From: Epilithonimonas hispanica
Lineage (GTDB): Bacteria; Bacteroidota; Bacteroidia; Flavobacteriales; Weeksellaceae
Direction of reading: 5' to 3'
Assembly: GCF_003385395.1 (NCBI RefSeq)
Contig: NZ_QNUG01000026.1
Span: 1 to 52,083, forward strand
DNA: 52,083 nt
Positions within the stretch are counted from its first letter, which is position 1. Each line of letters starts with the position of its first letter. Both the position numbers and the translations under genes were made by a program. The notes under the pieces are model-generated. The model did not search any database. It saw only the letters and a list, made by a program, of their open reading frames with translations, and had not been told where the DNA came from. Shown one piece after another: positions 34,562-43,363 of the stretch.

Positions 34562-36358
34562 CTATTTTAACTCAAATTTATTTCCCTGATAAACAAAACC
34601 TTCTGAATCCGCTGGAATATAATTGATTTTAAAATCTTTAATCCGTCTCGAAGTCAAATAAGGATTGATGACAAAATCCCGAATCTTGTCTTCATTTTTA
34701 TTCTCCTTCATCCAAAAAACAAGTTGGTTTTTATCTTTTACACTCACGATTTTTTCTTTGTAGAAGCTGTGAACCAACATTTCTTTCTTATTATATTGAT
34801 AAATATTGATCGTAGTTCTAACTGCAAAAAACGCTAGAAGACAAAATCCAAATCTCAGCAAGTTCTTCGGATTGAGAATATTTTTGATTAAAAACTTTAG
34901 AAAATAAATGGCTAAAAGCAAAAGACTTAATTCTAAAATATTGAGCGGAATATTTTTATTCATTAAAGATTCAAAATCTGAAAACCAATGAATGATTTTC
35001 AAAATACAATCCACAAAAACATCAAATCCTTTATACAAAAACGGAATATTACTAAAACCAAAAGCAATTAAAACCACCATTAAAAGAGAAGAAACAATAA
35101 TCAATTCAGACAATGGAATGATCAAAAGATTGGCAATAATGGATACAAAAGAAAACTGATGAAAATAATAAATGGCCAAAGGCAAAGTCGCAATCTGCGC
35201 CGCAAAAGTCATTGAAGAGATTTCGTAAAAGAATTTTTCAGCTTGATATTTAGGCTTTCTGAACAGATTTTTAATTGGATTTGTGAGCCACCAAATTCCC
35301 AAAACCGCAACGTAACTCAGCTGAAATCCGACATCAAACAATTGATTAGAATCGACCATCAAAAGAATAAAAGCCGACAACGCCAAAGAGTGCAACAAGT
35401 CTGATTTCCGCTGCAACAAAACCATCATATAATAACATGTAATCATCAGACAACTTCGCATTACAGAACTGCCAAAATCAATAAAAATGGCGAATGTCCA
35501 AATCAAAAGAATACTTAGAACAATTGAAACTTTTCTGAATTTCACTGGAAGAATTTGATTAAAAATCAACAATGTTATCCAGAAAATAATAACCATATGT
35601 GAACCAGAAATTGCTAAAAGATGCACCAAGCCAGTTTGATTAAAATCCTTGACCGTTTCAGCATCCATCTCGGTTCTATCAGCGAGAATAATTCCTTTTA
35701 GAAATTCCTGAATCCTCGGAGACAAAGAAGAATGATTGATTTGATTGAGAATATCCAGACGCTTTTGCTTGATTTTATCTTCAAAAAGAATTGAATTCTT
35801 CTCGGTTTTTAAAATATCAGTCGGAAGGTAGGCCTGAAAATAAACATCTTGCCTTGCCAGATATTTTTTGTAATCAAACTGAAAATCATTTTTGGTTTCT
35901 TCAGGCTGATGAATATAAACTTCTGCCTTGTAATAATGCATAAAATCTAAAGCCTCTACATCTTTTGGAATGCTGATAACAGTTTTGAAAGAAAAATTTT
36001 CTTTTTGTTTTAAATCAGAAACCTCAAGAATTTCAACGTAATATTTCCTGTTCTTCTCATTAGAATTGAGTTTTTTATTAAGCTGAAAAACAATGGTTTC
36101 CTTTTCTTTTAAAATTGGAAGCTTCGGTTGTTCAGAATTTTGAAAATGAACAAAAATTCCGATTGAGAAAAAGAAAAATCCTAAAAGATAATATTTGATT
36201 TTTTGAAAAAAAACAGTTTTTATAAAGATTGAAATTAATGAAACCCCAGAAAAAATTAAAATCAGGCAAACAAACAACCTGTCCAAAACAAGAAATTCCT
36301 GAAGAAGAATTCCCGCTATAAAAGAAAGAAGTAAAATGAGTAGAGGTTGTTTAGTCAT
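34562..36358 (-). CDS. ComEC/Rec2-family competence channel protein
   Basis: A 598-residue polytopic membrane protein. The N-terminal spans (LLILLLSFIAGILLQEFLVL) precede a DUF4131-like soluble region (about 90-215). The competence domain has the conserved LLAISGSHMVIIFWITLLIF (about 250) and FGSSVMRSCLMITCYYMMVL. ComEC carries single-stranded DNA across the inner membrane during natural transformation. The metallo-beta-lactamase nuclease domain of longer homologues is missing; the C-terminus is only about 70 soluble residues, as in many Bacteroidetes. It is followed on the minus-strand side by the LLM gene terminator. Confidence 0.92.
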   Translation of the reverse strand: MTKQPLLILLLSFIAGILLQEFLVLDRLFVCLILIFSGVSLISIFIKTVFFQKIKYYLLGFFFFSIGIFVHFQNSEQPKLPILKEKETIVFQLNKKLNSNEKNRKYYVEILEVSDLKQKENFSFKTVISIPKDVEALDFMHYYKAEVYIHQPEETKNDFQFDYKKYLARQDVYFQAYLPTDILKTEKNSILFEDKIKQKRLDILNQINHSSLSPRIQEFLKGIILADRTEMDAETVKDFNQTGLVHLLAISGSHMVIIFWITLLIFNQILPVKFRKVSIVLSILLIWTFAIFIDFGSSVMRSCLMITCYYMMVLLQRKSDLLHSLALSAFILLMVDSNQLFDVGFQLSYVAVLGIWWLTNPIKNLFRKPKYQAEKFFYEISSMTFAAQIATLPLAIYYFHQFSFVSIIANLLIIPLSELIIVSSLLMVVLIAFGFSNIPFLYKGFDVFVDCILKIIHWFSDFESLMNKNIPLNILELSLLLLAIYFLKFLIKNILNPKNLLRFGFCLLAFFAVRTTINIYQYNKKEMLVHSFYKEKIVSVKDKNQLVFWMKENKNEDKIRDFVINPYLTSRRIKDFKINYIPADSEGFVYQGNKFELK

Positions 36359-36474
36359 CTGCGCTTTGGGTGTTTTCTGGCTAGAATTCTAAACAACATT
36401 ACACTTCATAAAACAAAACCAGATTGAATTGTAAAATACTGAGAATAAAGTTAATAAATAATTTTTAACTGGTA

Positions 36475-36930
36475 TTATTTTTTCAGAATATCATCAATAA
36501 TTTTCAAATGATGATTGGTATGAAGCCCTAAAAATCTAAGTGTAGTTTTTTTATCAAAATCGCCTAAAAAAGGATGTGTAATAAAGGATTTCGAAGGCAG
36601 ATTTTTTACACTTTCTAATCTTTCTTTGGCAAGATTCAAAAGTTTTTCAACACTTTCTTTTGTAGGAATTTCTAGCGGGAAAAATTGTTTTGGCGCCTGG
36701 ATTTTGCCTCTCGGAATGAGTCCAAAATTAAGAAAAACAAATTTTTTGAAGCTGAATTTCGGTTTGTAATCTTCCGGATTGGTCATCGTTAAACCTTTCA
36801 GACTGCTATTGATAATCAAAAGCGAATGTTCCAGATGCCAACCCACAGAAGCTTTGGAAACTTGTGAATTCTCTGTATCAATTTCTGGCAAAAGCGATTC
36901 TATTTTTTGAAGCTGATTTTTTATTTCCAT
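36475..36930 (-). CDS. DinB/DUF1569-like four-helix protein
   Basis: 151 residues. The metal-ligand pattern of DinB-like bundles is visible: ASVGWHLEHSLLIIN (about 28-42) and LGLHTNHHLKIIDDI at the C-terminus. Length and spacing fit DUF1569. Some relatives are thiol-dependent metalloenzymes; here the activity is unknown. It overlaps the end of lpxB by 10 bases and is probably cotranscribed with it. Confidence 0.8.
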   Translation of the reverse strand: MEIKNQLQKIESLLPEIDTENSQVSKASVGWHLEHSLLIINSSLKGLTMTNPEDYKPKFSFKKFVFLNFGLIPRGKIQAPKQFFPLEIPTKESVEKLLNLAKERLESVKNLPSKSFITHPFLGDFDKKTTLRFLGLHTNHHLKIIDDILKK

Positions 36931-38036
36931 GATTTTAGATTTACAATCAATTCTGCGGCATTTTGGCTGGCGCCGCTTCCACCGAGTTTGGTTCTTAGAA
37001 TTTCGTAATTGTTTAAAACCTCGTCTCTTTTTTTGGTGTTGAGAATTTTGTTAAGTTCAATAGCGAGATTTTTAGTATTCAAATCGTTTTGGATCAATTC
37101 CGTTACGACTTCTTTGTCCATAATCAAGTTGACAAGCGAAATATATTTGATATTCTTGACCACCCTTTTCCCGATTTCATAAGAAATTCTGCTAGATTTA
37201 TAGCAAACCACTTCCGGAATATTGAGCAAAGCTGTTTCTAAAGTTGCCGTTCCCGAAGTTACCAAAGCAGCTTTGGAACATCGCAGCAAATCATAAGTTC
37301 TGTTGGAAACGAAATGCACATCGTCATCCACAAACTGCTCATAAAAATCTTTATCCAAACTTGGCGCACCAGCAATTACAAATTGATAATCGGGAAAATC
37401 ATTTCTTACAGATAGCATTGTTTCCAACATTTTAGAAACTTCCTGTTTTCTGGAACCCGGCAACAATGCAATGATTTCTTTATCATTAAGATGATTCTCT
37501 TTTTTAAGTTCCTGAATATCAATTGGTGGTAAACCTTCAATGGCGTCAAGAAGTGGATGTCCGACAAAATGCGCTTCAACCAGATGTTTGTTATAAAAAT
37601 CTTTCTCGAAAGGAAGAATCACGAGCATCTCATCAACGTATTTTTTGATGGTTTCGACACGACCTTCTTTCCAAGCCCAAAGCTGAGGTGAAATATAATA
37701 AACGACTTTAATTCCCAATTCTTTCGCAAACTTCGCAATCCTCAAATTGAATCCCGGATAATCAACCAAAATCAAAACATCGGGTTTGTTTTCTAAGATG
37801 TCTTTTTTACAAAATTTGATATTACCCAGAATGGTTTTCAGATTCTGAACCACTTCTAAAAATCCCATAAAAGCCAAATCACGGTAATGTTTGACGAGAG
37901 TTCCTCCTTGTTTCTGCATCAAGTCGCCACCCCAAAAACGAAAATCTGCGTTTTGGTCTTTTTGTTTGATGGCTTTCATTAAGTTGGAAGCGTGCAAATC
38001 GCCGGAAGCTTCGCCTGCTATGATGTAATATTTCAA
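36921..38036 (-). CDS. lpxB: Lipid-A-disaccharide synthase
   Basis: 371 residues, with the LpxB opening KYYIIAGEASGDLHASNLM and later DVLILVDYPGFNLRIAKFAK, KVVYYISPQLWAWKEGR, VEAHFVGHPLLDAI and LLPGSRKQEV. These match the GT19 family. It joins UDP-diacylglucosamine and lipid X into the lipid A disaccharide at the inner membrane. A damaged toxin-antitoxin locus sits directly upstream. The downstream DinB-like gene overlaps it. Confidence 0.97.
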   Translation of the reverse strand: MKYYIIAGEASGDLHASNLMKAIKQKDQNADFRFWGGDLMQKQGGTLVKHYRDLAFMGFLEVVQNLKTILGNIKFCKKDILENKPDVLILVDYPGFNLRIAKFAKELGIKVVYYISPQLWAWKEGRVETIKKYVDEMLVILPFEKDFYNKHLVEAHFVGHPLLDAIEGLPPIDIQELKKENHLNDKEIIALLPGSRKQEVSKMLETMLSVRNDFPDYQFVIAGAPSLDKDFYEQFVDDDVHFVSNRTYDLLRCSKAALVTSGTATLETALLNIPEVVCYKSSRISYEIGKRVVKNIKYISLVNLIMDKEVVTELIQNDLNTKNLAIELNKILNTKKRDEVLNNYEILRTKLGGSGASQNAAELIVNLKSWK

Positions 38037-38044
38037 TCGATTAA

Positions 38045-38520
38045 TTATTTAATTTTCAAAATTTCGGGATTTCGTCTACCATCCCAGATTCTCGAAATCA
38101 GAACTTCTTGTTCAAAAATTTCATAGACAATCAAATATTTTTCTATGACAAGAACCCTGACATTCTCTAAATTGGTTGTATGTCCATTGTATGGAAAATC
38201 CTTCAAAGCTTCGGTTTTTGTTCTAAATAATTGATTCAGTCTTTTAGAGCCTGTTTAAATTTGTATCAGAAATAATTTTATAACCACATAGACACATAGT
38301 TTTTGGAAAAATAAGAGAAAAAATAGTAAATATTGTACTTCTATTTTTTCTTTTGTGCAATTAATCTTGAGTTTTTCTATGTGACTATGTGGTTTTAATT
38401 ATTTTTAAACAGGCTCTTACTATATTCTTTAGATTTATTTTTTTTGTTCCAATACTGATAGATTTCTTTTCTATCTTGTTGAGCCTCGAATTGCCAATTT
38501 AATTTTCTTCTTCTATCCAT
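38045..38520 (-). pseudogene. RelE/ParE-type toxin gene split by a MITE
   Basis: The 5' part (38520 to 38417) encodes MDRRRKLNWQFEAQ and YQYWNKKNKSKEYS. The 3' part (38246 to 38045) encodes KRLNQLFRTKTEALKDF, LVIEKYLIVYEIFEQE and VLISRIWDGRRNP, which is the usual ParE/RelE C-terminus. Between them lies a 170-bp inverted-repeat element. Removing it and one copy of the TTA duplication rejoins the frame exactly (EYSKRLN) to give about 98 residues, a normal toxin length. The start overlaps the antitoxin gene by 22 bases, as in intact modules. The toxin is now inactive unless the element leaves. Confidence 0.85.
38247..38416. mobile_element. 170-bp MITE with GAGCCTGTTTAAA termini
   Basis: Perfect 13-bp terminal inverted repeats (38247-38259 and 38404-38416) are flanked by TTA on both sides, a 3-bp target duplication. 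A second inverted pair inside (AACCACATAG...CACATAG) makes the element a long imperfect hairpin. It has no ORF. The TNA-type 3-bp duplication would fit an IS5-family parent, which is an inference; no parent is in the window. Confidence 0.85.
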
Positions 38521-38726
38521 TTTTCAATGTCCTTATTCGCTTCCTCTTCTGTTAAGAAATTTCCCTTCAGATATTCTGCTTTTGCTTCTTTTATTTGAAT
38601 AATTTGTTTATCAGATAAAATAAAAACTTCTTCATCCAAAAGCTTCTCGATTTTTTCCAAAGTAGCTTCATCAGAAAAATCGATTCTTTCTTTCAAGATT
38701 TTTTTGCGTTCAAGTGTAGTCATCAT
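38499..38726 (-). CDS. Antitoxin of the disrupted ParE/RelE module
   Basis: 75 residues, acidic and helical, with KQIIQIKEAKAEYLKGNFL and a Glu-rich tail (EEEANKDIEKWIEEEN) typical of antitoxins that wrap a RelE/ParE toxin. The N-terminus (TTLERKKILKERIDFSDEAT) is the likely DNA-binding or dimer part. Two adjacent ATGs (38726 and 38723) are possible starts. It overlaps the toxin start by 22 bases and appears intact, so it may survive as a lone antitoxin or repressor. Confidence 0.8.
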   Translation of the reverse strand: MMTTLERKKILKERIDFSDEATLEKIEKLLDEEVFILSDKQIIQIKEAKAEYLKGNFLTEEEANKDIEKWIEEEN

Positions 38727-38751
38727 TTTTAAAATTTAAAAATTTTTAAAC

Positions 38752-38759
38752 TAAATTTG
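38752..38759 (+). promoter_or_regulatory. Putative -7 box of the DUF2480 gene
   Basis: TAAATTTG lies 21 bases before the ATG at 38781. Upstream sequence is A/T only, with no clear -33 box. Confidence 0.4.
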
Positions 38760-38780
38760 TTTATTCAAAATTAATGAAAA

Positions 38781-39290
38781 ATGTCTGAAGATTTCGAAAT
38801 TATAAATAAAGTTGCAAACAGCGGATTGGTGAATTTTGATATTTCTGACCTTGTTCCGAAAGGGAAACGTTTGGGTATTGATATCAAGGATTTTCTTTGG
38901 GAAGGAATGATTCTGAGGGAAAAAGACTTCCGCGAGAAAATCAAAAACATTGACGAGGAAATCTATAAAGATGCTTACGTTTATATCTATTGTTCTGAAG
39001 ATGTGATCATTCCGCTTTGGGCTTATTTTCTGATTACTTCTAAAATCACGGATGCTGCGAAGAAAATCGTTTTTGGAAACCGTGAAGATCTGGAAGTTTT
39101 GCTGATGCATAATGCGATCCAAACTTATGATTTTTCCGACCTGAGAGACAAACGTGTACTGGTTAAAGGCTGCAGTGACGAGTTTATCCCTAATAATGCT
39201 TATGTGGAATTGGTGGAACAACTAAAACCGCTTGTAAAGTCACTGATGTTTGGGGAAGCGTGTAGCAATGTTCCGATTTTTAAAAAATAA
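38781..39290 (+). CDS. DUF2480 family protein
   Basis: 169 residues matching a Bacteroidetes-restricted family of unknown function: LVNFDISDLVPKGKRLGIDI, KDFLWEGMILREKDFRE, YVYIYCSEDVIIPLWAYFLI and VLVKGCSDEFIPNNAYVEL. It is cytosolic with no signal peptide or membrane span. It is divergent from the toxin-antitoxin remnant and followed by the DUF937 gene. Confidence 0.9.
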   Translation: MSEDFEIINKVANSGLVNFDISDLVPKGKRLGIDIKDFLWEGMILREKDFREKIKNIDEEIYKDAYVYIYCSEDVIIPLWAYFLITSKITDAAKKIVFGNREDLEVLLMHNAIQTYDFSDLRDKRVLVKGCSDEFIPNNAYVELVEQLKPLVKSLMFGEACSNVPIFKK

Positions 39291-39320
39291 TTTTTTTTTT
39301 AAAACTACATAAATCTTTTA

Positions 39321-39328
39321 TATATTTG
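39321..39328 (+). promoter_or_regulatory. Putative -7 box of the DUF937 gene
   Basis: TATATTTG matches TAnnTTTG, 26 bases before the ATG at 39355, and indicates a promoter separate from the DUF2480 gene. Confidence 0.4.
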
Positions 39329-39354
39329 AACTATCACAATATAAAATATAAATT

Positions 39355-40008
39355 ATGAGTCTATTAGACCTTATCACGGGAAGCACTGGTAATCAAGTTG
39401 CTGAACAAGTTGAAAACAAATTTGGAATCAGCAAAAATCAAATCATTGCATTATTAGTTGTGGCTGCGCCTTTGGTCATCAGTTACTTGAAAAAGAAATC
39501 AGAAAACACAGAAGAAGCAGACAAACTGAATGCAACGCTAGACAAACATCACGACGGAAGCATTCTGAACAATCCAGCTCAAGCATTAGAAAGAGAATCT
39601 GAAGGAAACTCAATTCTTGACCATATTTTTGGAGGAAACAAAGCTAATGTAGAAAATCAATTATCTGCAAACACAGGGATTTCTATGGACAAAATCGGAC
39701 CGGTTTTGGCGACTTTGGCGCCTGTTATTATGGGTTATATCGGTCAGCAAAAGCAAGCCAGCAATGTTAATTCCGGAGGCGGACTTGGAGATTTGTTAGG
39801 TGGAATACTTGGCGGTTCTGCACAGGAAGCTCAAGCTTCCAACAATCCTTTGAGTGATATTTTAGGAAGCGTTATCGGAGGAGCGACTCAATCTTCCGGC
39901 GGAGGTTTGGGAGATATCTTGGGCAGTGTTCTGGGCGGTGGAAACCAGCAACAACAATCTCAACAAGGTGGACTTGGCGGATTACTGGGAAGCATTTTTG
40001 GAAAATAA
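39355..40008 (+). CDS. DUF937 domain protein with Gly-rich repeat tail
   Basis: 217 residues. Two DUF937-type halves are visible: VENKFGISKNQIIALLVVAA (about 21-40) and QLSANTGISMDKIGPVLATL (about 103-122). The C-terminal third is built from imperfect repeats of GGLGDLLGGILGG, GGGLGDILGSVLGG and GGLGGLLGSIFG separated by Gln/Ser-rich linkers. The repeats may stack or self-associate. Function is unknown. A bidirectional terminator follows. Confidence 0.85.
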   Translation: MSLLDLITGSTGNQVAEQVENKFGISKNQIIALLVVAAPLVISYLKKKSENTEEADKLNATLDKHHDGSILNNPAQALERESEGNSILDHIFGGNKANVENQLSANTGISMDKIGPVLATLAPVIMGYIGQQKQASNVNSGGGLGDLLGGILGGSAQEAQASNNPLSDILGSVIGGATQSSGGGLGDILGSVLGGGNQQQQSQQGGLGGLLGSIFGK

Positions 40009-40024
40009 ATTCTTTTAAAAATAT

Positions 40025-40060
40025 AAAAGCCGTCTCATTTTTAACGAGACGGCTTTTTTT
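40025..40060. terminator. Bidirectional terminator between the DUF937 and bTHX genes
   Basis: AAAGCCGTCTC and GAGACGGCTTT form an 11-bp stem around a 9-base loop. Ts follow on the plus strand and As precede it, so it can end both convergent transcripts. Confidence 0.88.
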
Positions 40061-40244
40061 ATTCTTCAGCAGATTTTTTCGCTTTTTCAGCTTTTGGTTT
40101 CGCTGGTTTTGGCTTTGGTTCTGCTTTCGCTTTTACAGGTTTTTCTACAACTAGTACAGATTTAGAAGCTTTTCTCGGTCTTGTTTTGCCGTAGCTTCCA
40201 CGTACTCTTTTTCCTCTGGTAGATTTTTGGTCACCTTTTCCCAT
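40059..40244 (-). CDS. 30S ribosomal protein THX family
   Basis: 61 residues. The start MGKGDQKSTRGKRVRGSYGK matches the short basic bTHX proteins that sit in the head of the 30S subunit. The tail is a Lys/Pro/Ala-rich extension (KAKAEPKPKPAKPKAEKAKK), common in Bacteroidetes versions. It is convergent with the DUF937 gene. Confidence 0.9.
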   Translation of the reverse strand: MGKGDQKSTRGKRVRGSYGKTRPRKASKSVLVVEKPVKAKAEPKPKPAKPKAEKAKKSAEE

Positions 40245-40494
40245 AATAATTAAGTATTTGATTATTACGAATTTATGAATTAAATTTTAATTAGCCAATA
40301 CTTTAGGCGTATCCCTCTCCAAAGCTTAGCCCACAGCTCGGGTCGGGCTATCCGTTACTATCTTTTTTCCCATCCGCTAATTCCATCCGCCAAAAAAGGA
40401 TATCCACTACTATCCCTTACGCGCTGCGCCAAGACTCAACTTTTGACATCAAAAAACCTTTCATCATCAATCAAAATTATTTCTCACAAAACCC

Positions 40495-40502
40495 TATCTT
40501 TG
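40495..40502 (+). promoter_or_regulatory. Putative -7 box of aspS
   Basis: TATCTTTG matches TAnnTTTG and lies 62 bases before the aspS ATG. The predicted transcript would begin at about 40509 and include the heptamer array in its leader. Confidence 0.4.
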
Positions 40503-40527
40503 CACTCTGAAATTAGGCCACTAAAAA

Positions 40528-40562
40528 CCTAATATCTAAAGTCTAACATCTAACATCTAAAA
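40528..40562 (+). repeat. Five-unit heptamer array before aspS
   Basis: Five consecutive 7-base units (CCTAATA, TCTAAAG, TCTAACA, TCTAACA, TCTAAAA) end 2 bases before the ATG. The pattern matches arrays before aroC and the SDR gene. Confidence 0.8.
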
Positions 40563-40564
40563 AA

Positions 40565-42319
40565 ATGTTCCGTACACACACAAACGGCGAACTGACGCTG
40601 GCAAATCTGAATGAAAAAGTAACACTTTCCGGTTGGGTTCAAACCATCCGTGACAAAGGTTTTATGATTTGGGTCGATTTGCGAGATCGTTACGGAATTA
40701 CACAATTGGTTTTGGACGAGGAAAGAAGTTCAAAAGAATTGTTGGAATCGGCTAAAAAATTAGGTCGTGAATTTGTGATTCAGGTAGAAGGAACCGTTAT
40801 CGAGCGTGCTTCCAAAAACCCGAAAATCCCAACCGGCGACATCGAAATTTTGGTTTCTGATTTAAAAATATTAAATGCTTCCGAACTTCCTCCTTTCACT
40901 ATCGAAGACGAAACTGATGGTGGTGAAGAGTTGAGAATGAAATACAGATATCTGGATATCAGAAGAAATCCTGTAAAAGATAAACTGATTTTCCGTCACA
41001 AAATGGCGCAGAAAGTGAGAAATTATCTTTCTGATAATGGCTTCATCGAAGTTGAAACGCCAGTTTTGATCAAATCAACACCGGAAGGTGCTAGAGATTT
41101 CGTAGTTCCAAGCAGAATGAATCCGGGACAGTTTTACGCTTTGCCACAATCGCCACAAACCTTCAAACAATTGTTGATGGTTGGCGGAATGGATAGATAT
41201 TTCCAAATTGTGAAGTGTTTCCGTGACGAGGATTTACGTGCTGACAGACAACCGGAATTCACTCAAATCGATTGTGAAATGGCTTTCGTAGAACAAGAAG
41301 ATATTATGAATGTTTTCGAAGGAATGACCAAAACTTTGTTGAAAGATATTACAGGACAAGATTTCGAAACTTTCCCAAGAATGACGTTTGCTGATGCAAT
41401 GCAGAAATATGGGAACGATAAACCGGACATCCGTTTCGGAATGGAATTCGTGGAACTGAATGATTTAGTAAAAGGAAAAGATTTTAAAATATTTGATGAG
41501 TCGGAATTAGTTGTCGGAATTAATGTTGAAGGTTGTGCTGAATATACACGTAAGCAGATTGACGAATTAATAGAATGGGTCAAGAGACCCCAAATCGGTG
41601 CAACAGGAATGGTTTGGATTAAATTCCAGAACGATGGTGTTGTAACTTCATCGGTTAACAAATTTTATTCTGAAGAAGATTTAAAGAAAATCGCTGAGAA
41701 ATTCGGAGCTAAAGCGGGAGATTTGATGTTCTTAATGAGTGGAAATGCGGATAAAGTGAGAACGCAGCTTTCAGCTTTGAGAATGGAATTAGGAAACCGT
41801 CTTGGTTTAAGAAAGGGCAACGAATTTGCGCCACTTTGGGTTGTAGATTTCCCATTATTAGAATTTGATGAAGAATCTGGAAGATACCACGCAATGCACC
41901 ACCCATTCACTTCTCCGAAAACCGAAGATTTCCATCTATTGGAATCTGACCCAGGAAAAACCAGAGCCAACGCTTACGATTTAGTTCTGAATGGAAACGA
42001 AATTGGTGGTGGTTCTATTAGAATTTTTGATAAAGATTTGCAATCCAAAATGTTTGACTTGCTTGGTTTCTCAAAAGAAGAAGCAGAAGCGCAGTTCGGA
42101 TTCCTGATGAACGCCTTTAAATATGGCGCTCCGCCTCACGGTGGCTTGGCTTTCGGATTCGATAGATTGGTTGCCATCTTGGACGGGAACGAAGTGATTA
42201 GAGATTACATCGCATTCCCGAAAAATAATTCCGGACGTGATGTTATGATTGATGCGCCGGCGCCGATTGCGGATGAGCAAATGAATGAGCTGGAACTGAA
42301 ATTAGATTTAAAATCATAA
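40565..42319 (+). CDS. aspS: Aspartyl-tRNA synthetase
   Basis: 584 residues, bacterial type. The OB-fold anticodon-binding domain shows [20 protein letters not shown]. The class II catalytic core carries motif 2 in [18 protein letters not shown] (about 220-237) and motif 3 near the end ([15 protein letters not shown], about 528). The GAD insertion domain (about 280-400) is present. It charges tRNA-Asp. The leader holds five heptamer repeats ending 2 bases before the ATG. A terminator follows. Confidence 0.98.
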   Translation: MFRTHTNGELTLANLNEKVTLSGWVQTIRDKGFMIWVDLRDRYGITQLVLDEERSSKELLESAKKLGREFVIQVEGTVIERASKNPKIPTGDIEILVSDLKILNASELPPFTIEDETDGGEELRMKYRYLDIRRNPVKDKLIFRHKMAQKVRNYLSDNGFIEVETPVLIKSTPEGARDFVVPSRMNPGQFYALPQSPQTFKQLLMVGGMDRYFQIVKCFRDEDLRADRQPEFTQIDCEMAFVEQEDIMNVFEGMTKTLLKDITGQDFETFPRMTFADAMQKYGNDKPDIRFGMEFVELNDLVKGKDFKIFDESELVVGINVEGCAEYTRKQIDELIEWVKRPQIGATGMVWIKFQNDGVVTSSVNKFYSEEDLKKIAEKFGAKAGDLMFLMSGNADKVRTQLSALRMELGNRLGLRKGNEFAPLWVVDFPLLEFDEESGRYHAMHHPFTSPKTEDFHLLESDPGKTRANAYDLVLNGNEIGGGSIRIFDKDLQSKMFDLLGFSKEEAEAQFGFLMNAFKYGAPPHGGLAFGFDRLVAILDGNEVIRDYIAFPKNNSGRDVMIDAPAPIADEQMNELELKLDLKS

Positions 42320-42324
42320 ATTAG

Positions 42325-42352
42325 AAGCGAGAATTATTTCTCGCTTTTTTTT
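42325..42352 (+). terminator. aspS terminator
   Basis: AAGCGAGAA / TTCTCGCTT stem with a 4-base loop, followed by seven more Ts. Confidence 0.85.
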
Positions 42353-42382
42353 ATTTATTCAAAAAAAGTGAGATTCAAGAAT

Positions 42383-43345
42383 TTAATTGTATTTTTTGTA
42401 CATTTCTGAAATTGCTTTTGCTATTTCATCTCGAAAAGATTCGGGAGAAATTACTGTAACGTTTGCTCCGTGAGATAGAATTTCCTGAGTAAAATCAAAA
42501 GTTGGGAAAAGCTTTAATTTTATTCTCAATTCTCTTTCATCCTCTTTTAAAATTTCTTGAGAATGATGAAGTGGCAAAGATTTGACGTATTTTCCCTGAC
42601 GTGGAGTAAAAGATAAAATTATTTCTTGCGGAGTTTCGTTTAATGTAGACGAAACTCCAAATGAATGTTTAAATGAATCTTCTAAAACTTTTTCAAATCG
42701 TAATTGTCTTGTATGATGAACTTCTGCATCCGAGATTCGGTCTAATCCAAAACTTTTAATTTTTGGTTTCTCAAAATCTGGTTTTTCATCTGATGAGAGA
42801 AATATCCGAAGCGGTTTTTTATTTTCAGGGGAAAAATCTGTTGCCAAAAGATACCAGCGGTTTTGTGACTTTTTCAAAGCATAAGGAACTACAACTCTTT
42901 TCTCAGGCTGATTTTCAATATATTTTTGATAGGTAAACGATACCACTCGATGACTTTTAATAGCATCAATAAAGTCGTGAAAATGATGTAAACCTTTTGG
43001 CTCTCTTTTCTCAAATAAAACAATTTTTGAGTTTTTCTTTGACTTTCGATAAGCTTCTATCACTAAAATATCATCTAAAGTACTTGTAGATTCGGGATTC
43101 AGTTCTTCCTTGTTTAAAGCAAAAGTGCCTAAAGTTTTTTGGTATTTACTTTCTAATCCCAAAATTTCAGCAATCAGATTTCGGTCTCGATTAAAAGTTT
43201 TTTCACTGAATTTGAGTTCAAAACCTTTCTCTTCGAACTTTTTTTCAAGAAATTTTTTGGTTTCTTCGTAGGTAATTCCATTGGGTTTACTTTTTAATTG
43301 TTCCGCAATGTATAATAAACGTTGAATTTGTTCTAGTTTTGCCAT
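42383..43345 (-). CDS. WYL-domain transcriptional regulator
   Basis: 320 residues. An N-terminal winged helix (MAKLEQIQRLLYIAEQLKS, GITYEETKKFL, FSEKTFNRDRNLIAEILG) precedes a WYL sensor domain (RVVSFTYQKYIENQPEKRVV, PYALKKSQNRWYLLATDF, then FGLDRISD) and a C-terminal WCX-like region. These proteins sense nucleic acids or nucleotides and often control DNA-damage or defence genes. It lies 18 bases downstream of the WG-repeat gene on the same strand. Its targets are unknown. Confidence 0.88.
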   Translation of the reverse strand: MAKLEQIQRLLYIAEQLKSKPNGITYEETKKFLEKKFEEKGFELKFSEKTFNRDRNLIAEILGLESKYQKTLGTFALNKEELNPESTSTLDDILVIEAYRKSKKNSKIVLFEKREPKGLHHFHDFIDAIKSHRVVSFTYQKYIENQPEKRVVVPYALKKSQNRWYLLATDFSPENKKPLRIFLSSDEKPDFEKPKIKSFGLDRISDAEVHHTRQLRFEKVLEDSFKHSFGVSSTLNETPQEIILSFTPRQGKYVKSLPLHHSQEILKEDERELRIKLKLFPTFDFTQEILSHGANVTVISPESFRDEIAKAISEMYKKYN

Positions 43346-43363
43346 ATTTGTTTTGGATAAAGA

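Larger units (their letters stand above)
40245..40564. other. 320-base gap with a structured G/C-rich repeat-like block
   Basis: No gene is seen. At about 40306-40430 a block more G/C-rich than its surroundings contains GCTCGGGTCGGGCTATCCG, a TTTTTT / AAAAAA pair enclosing two CCATCCGC copies, and TATCCCTTACGCGCTGCGCC. I recall similar blocks repeated in intergenic regions of flavobacterial genomes. The rest of the gap carries the aspS -7 box and the heptamer array. Confidence 0.45.

Noticed and set aside
40306-40430. tRNA or other known structural RNA in the aspS upstream gap
   Set aside because: No cloverleaf or anticodon arm can be drawn; the block fits a dispersed repeat better.
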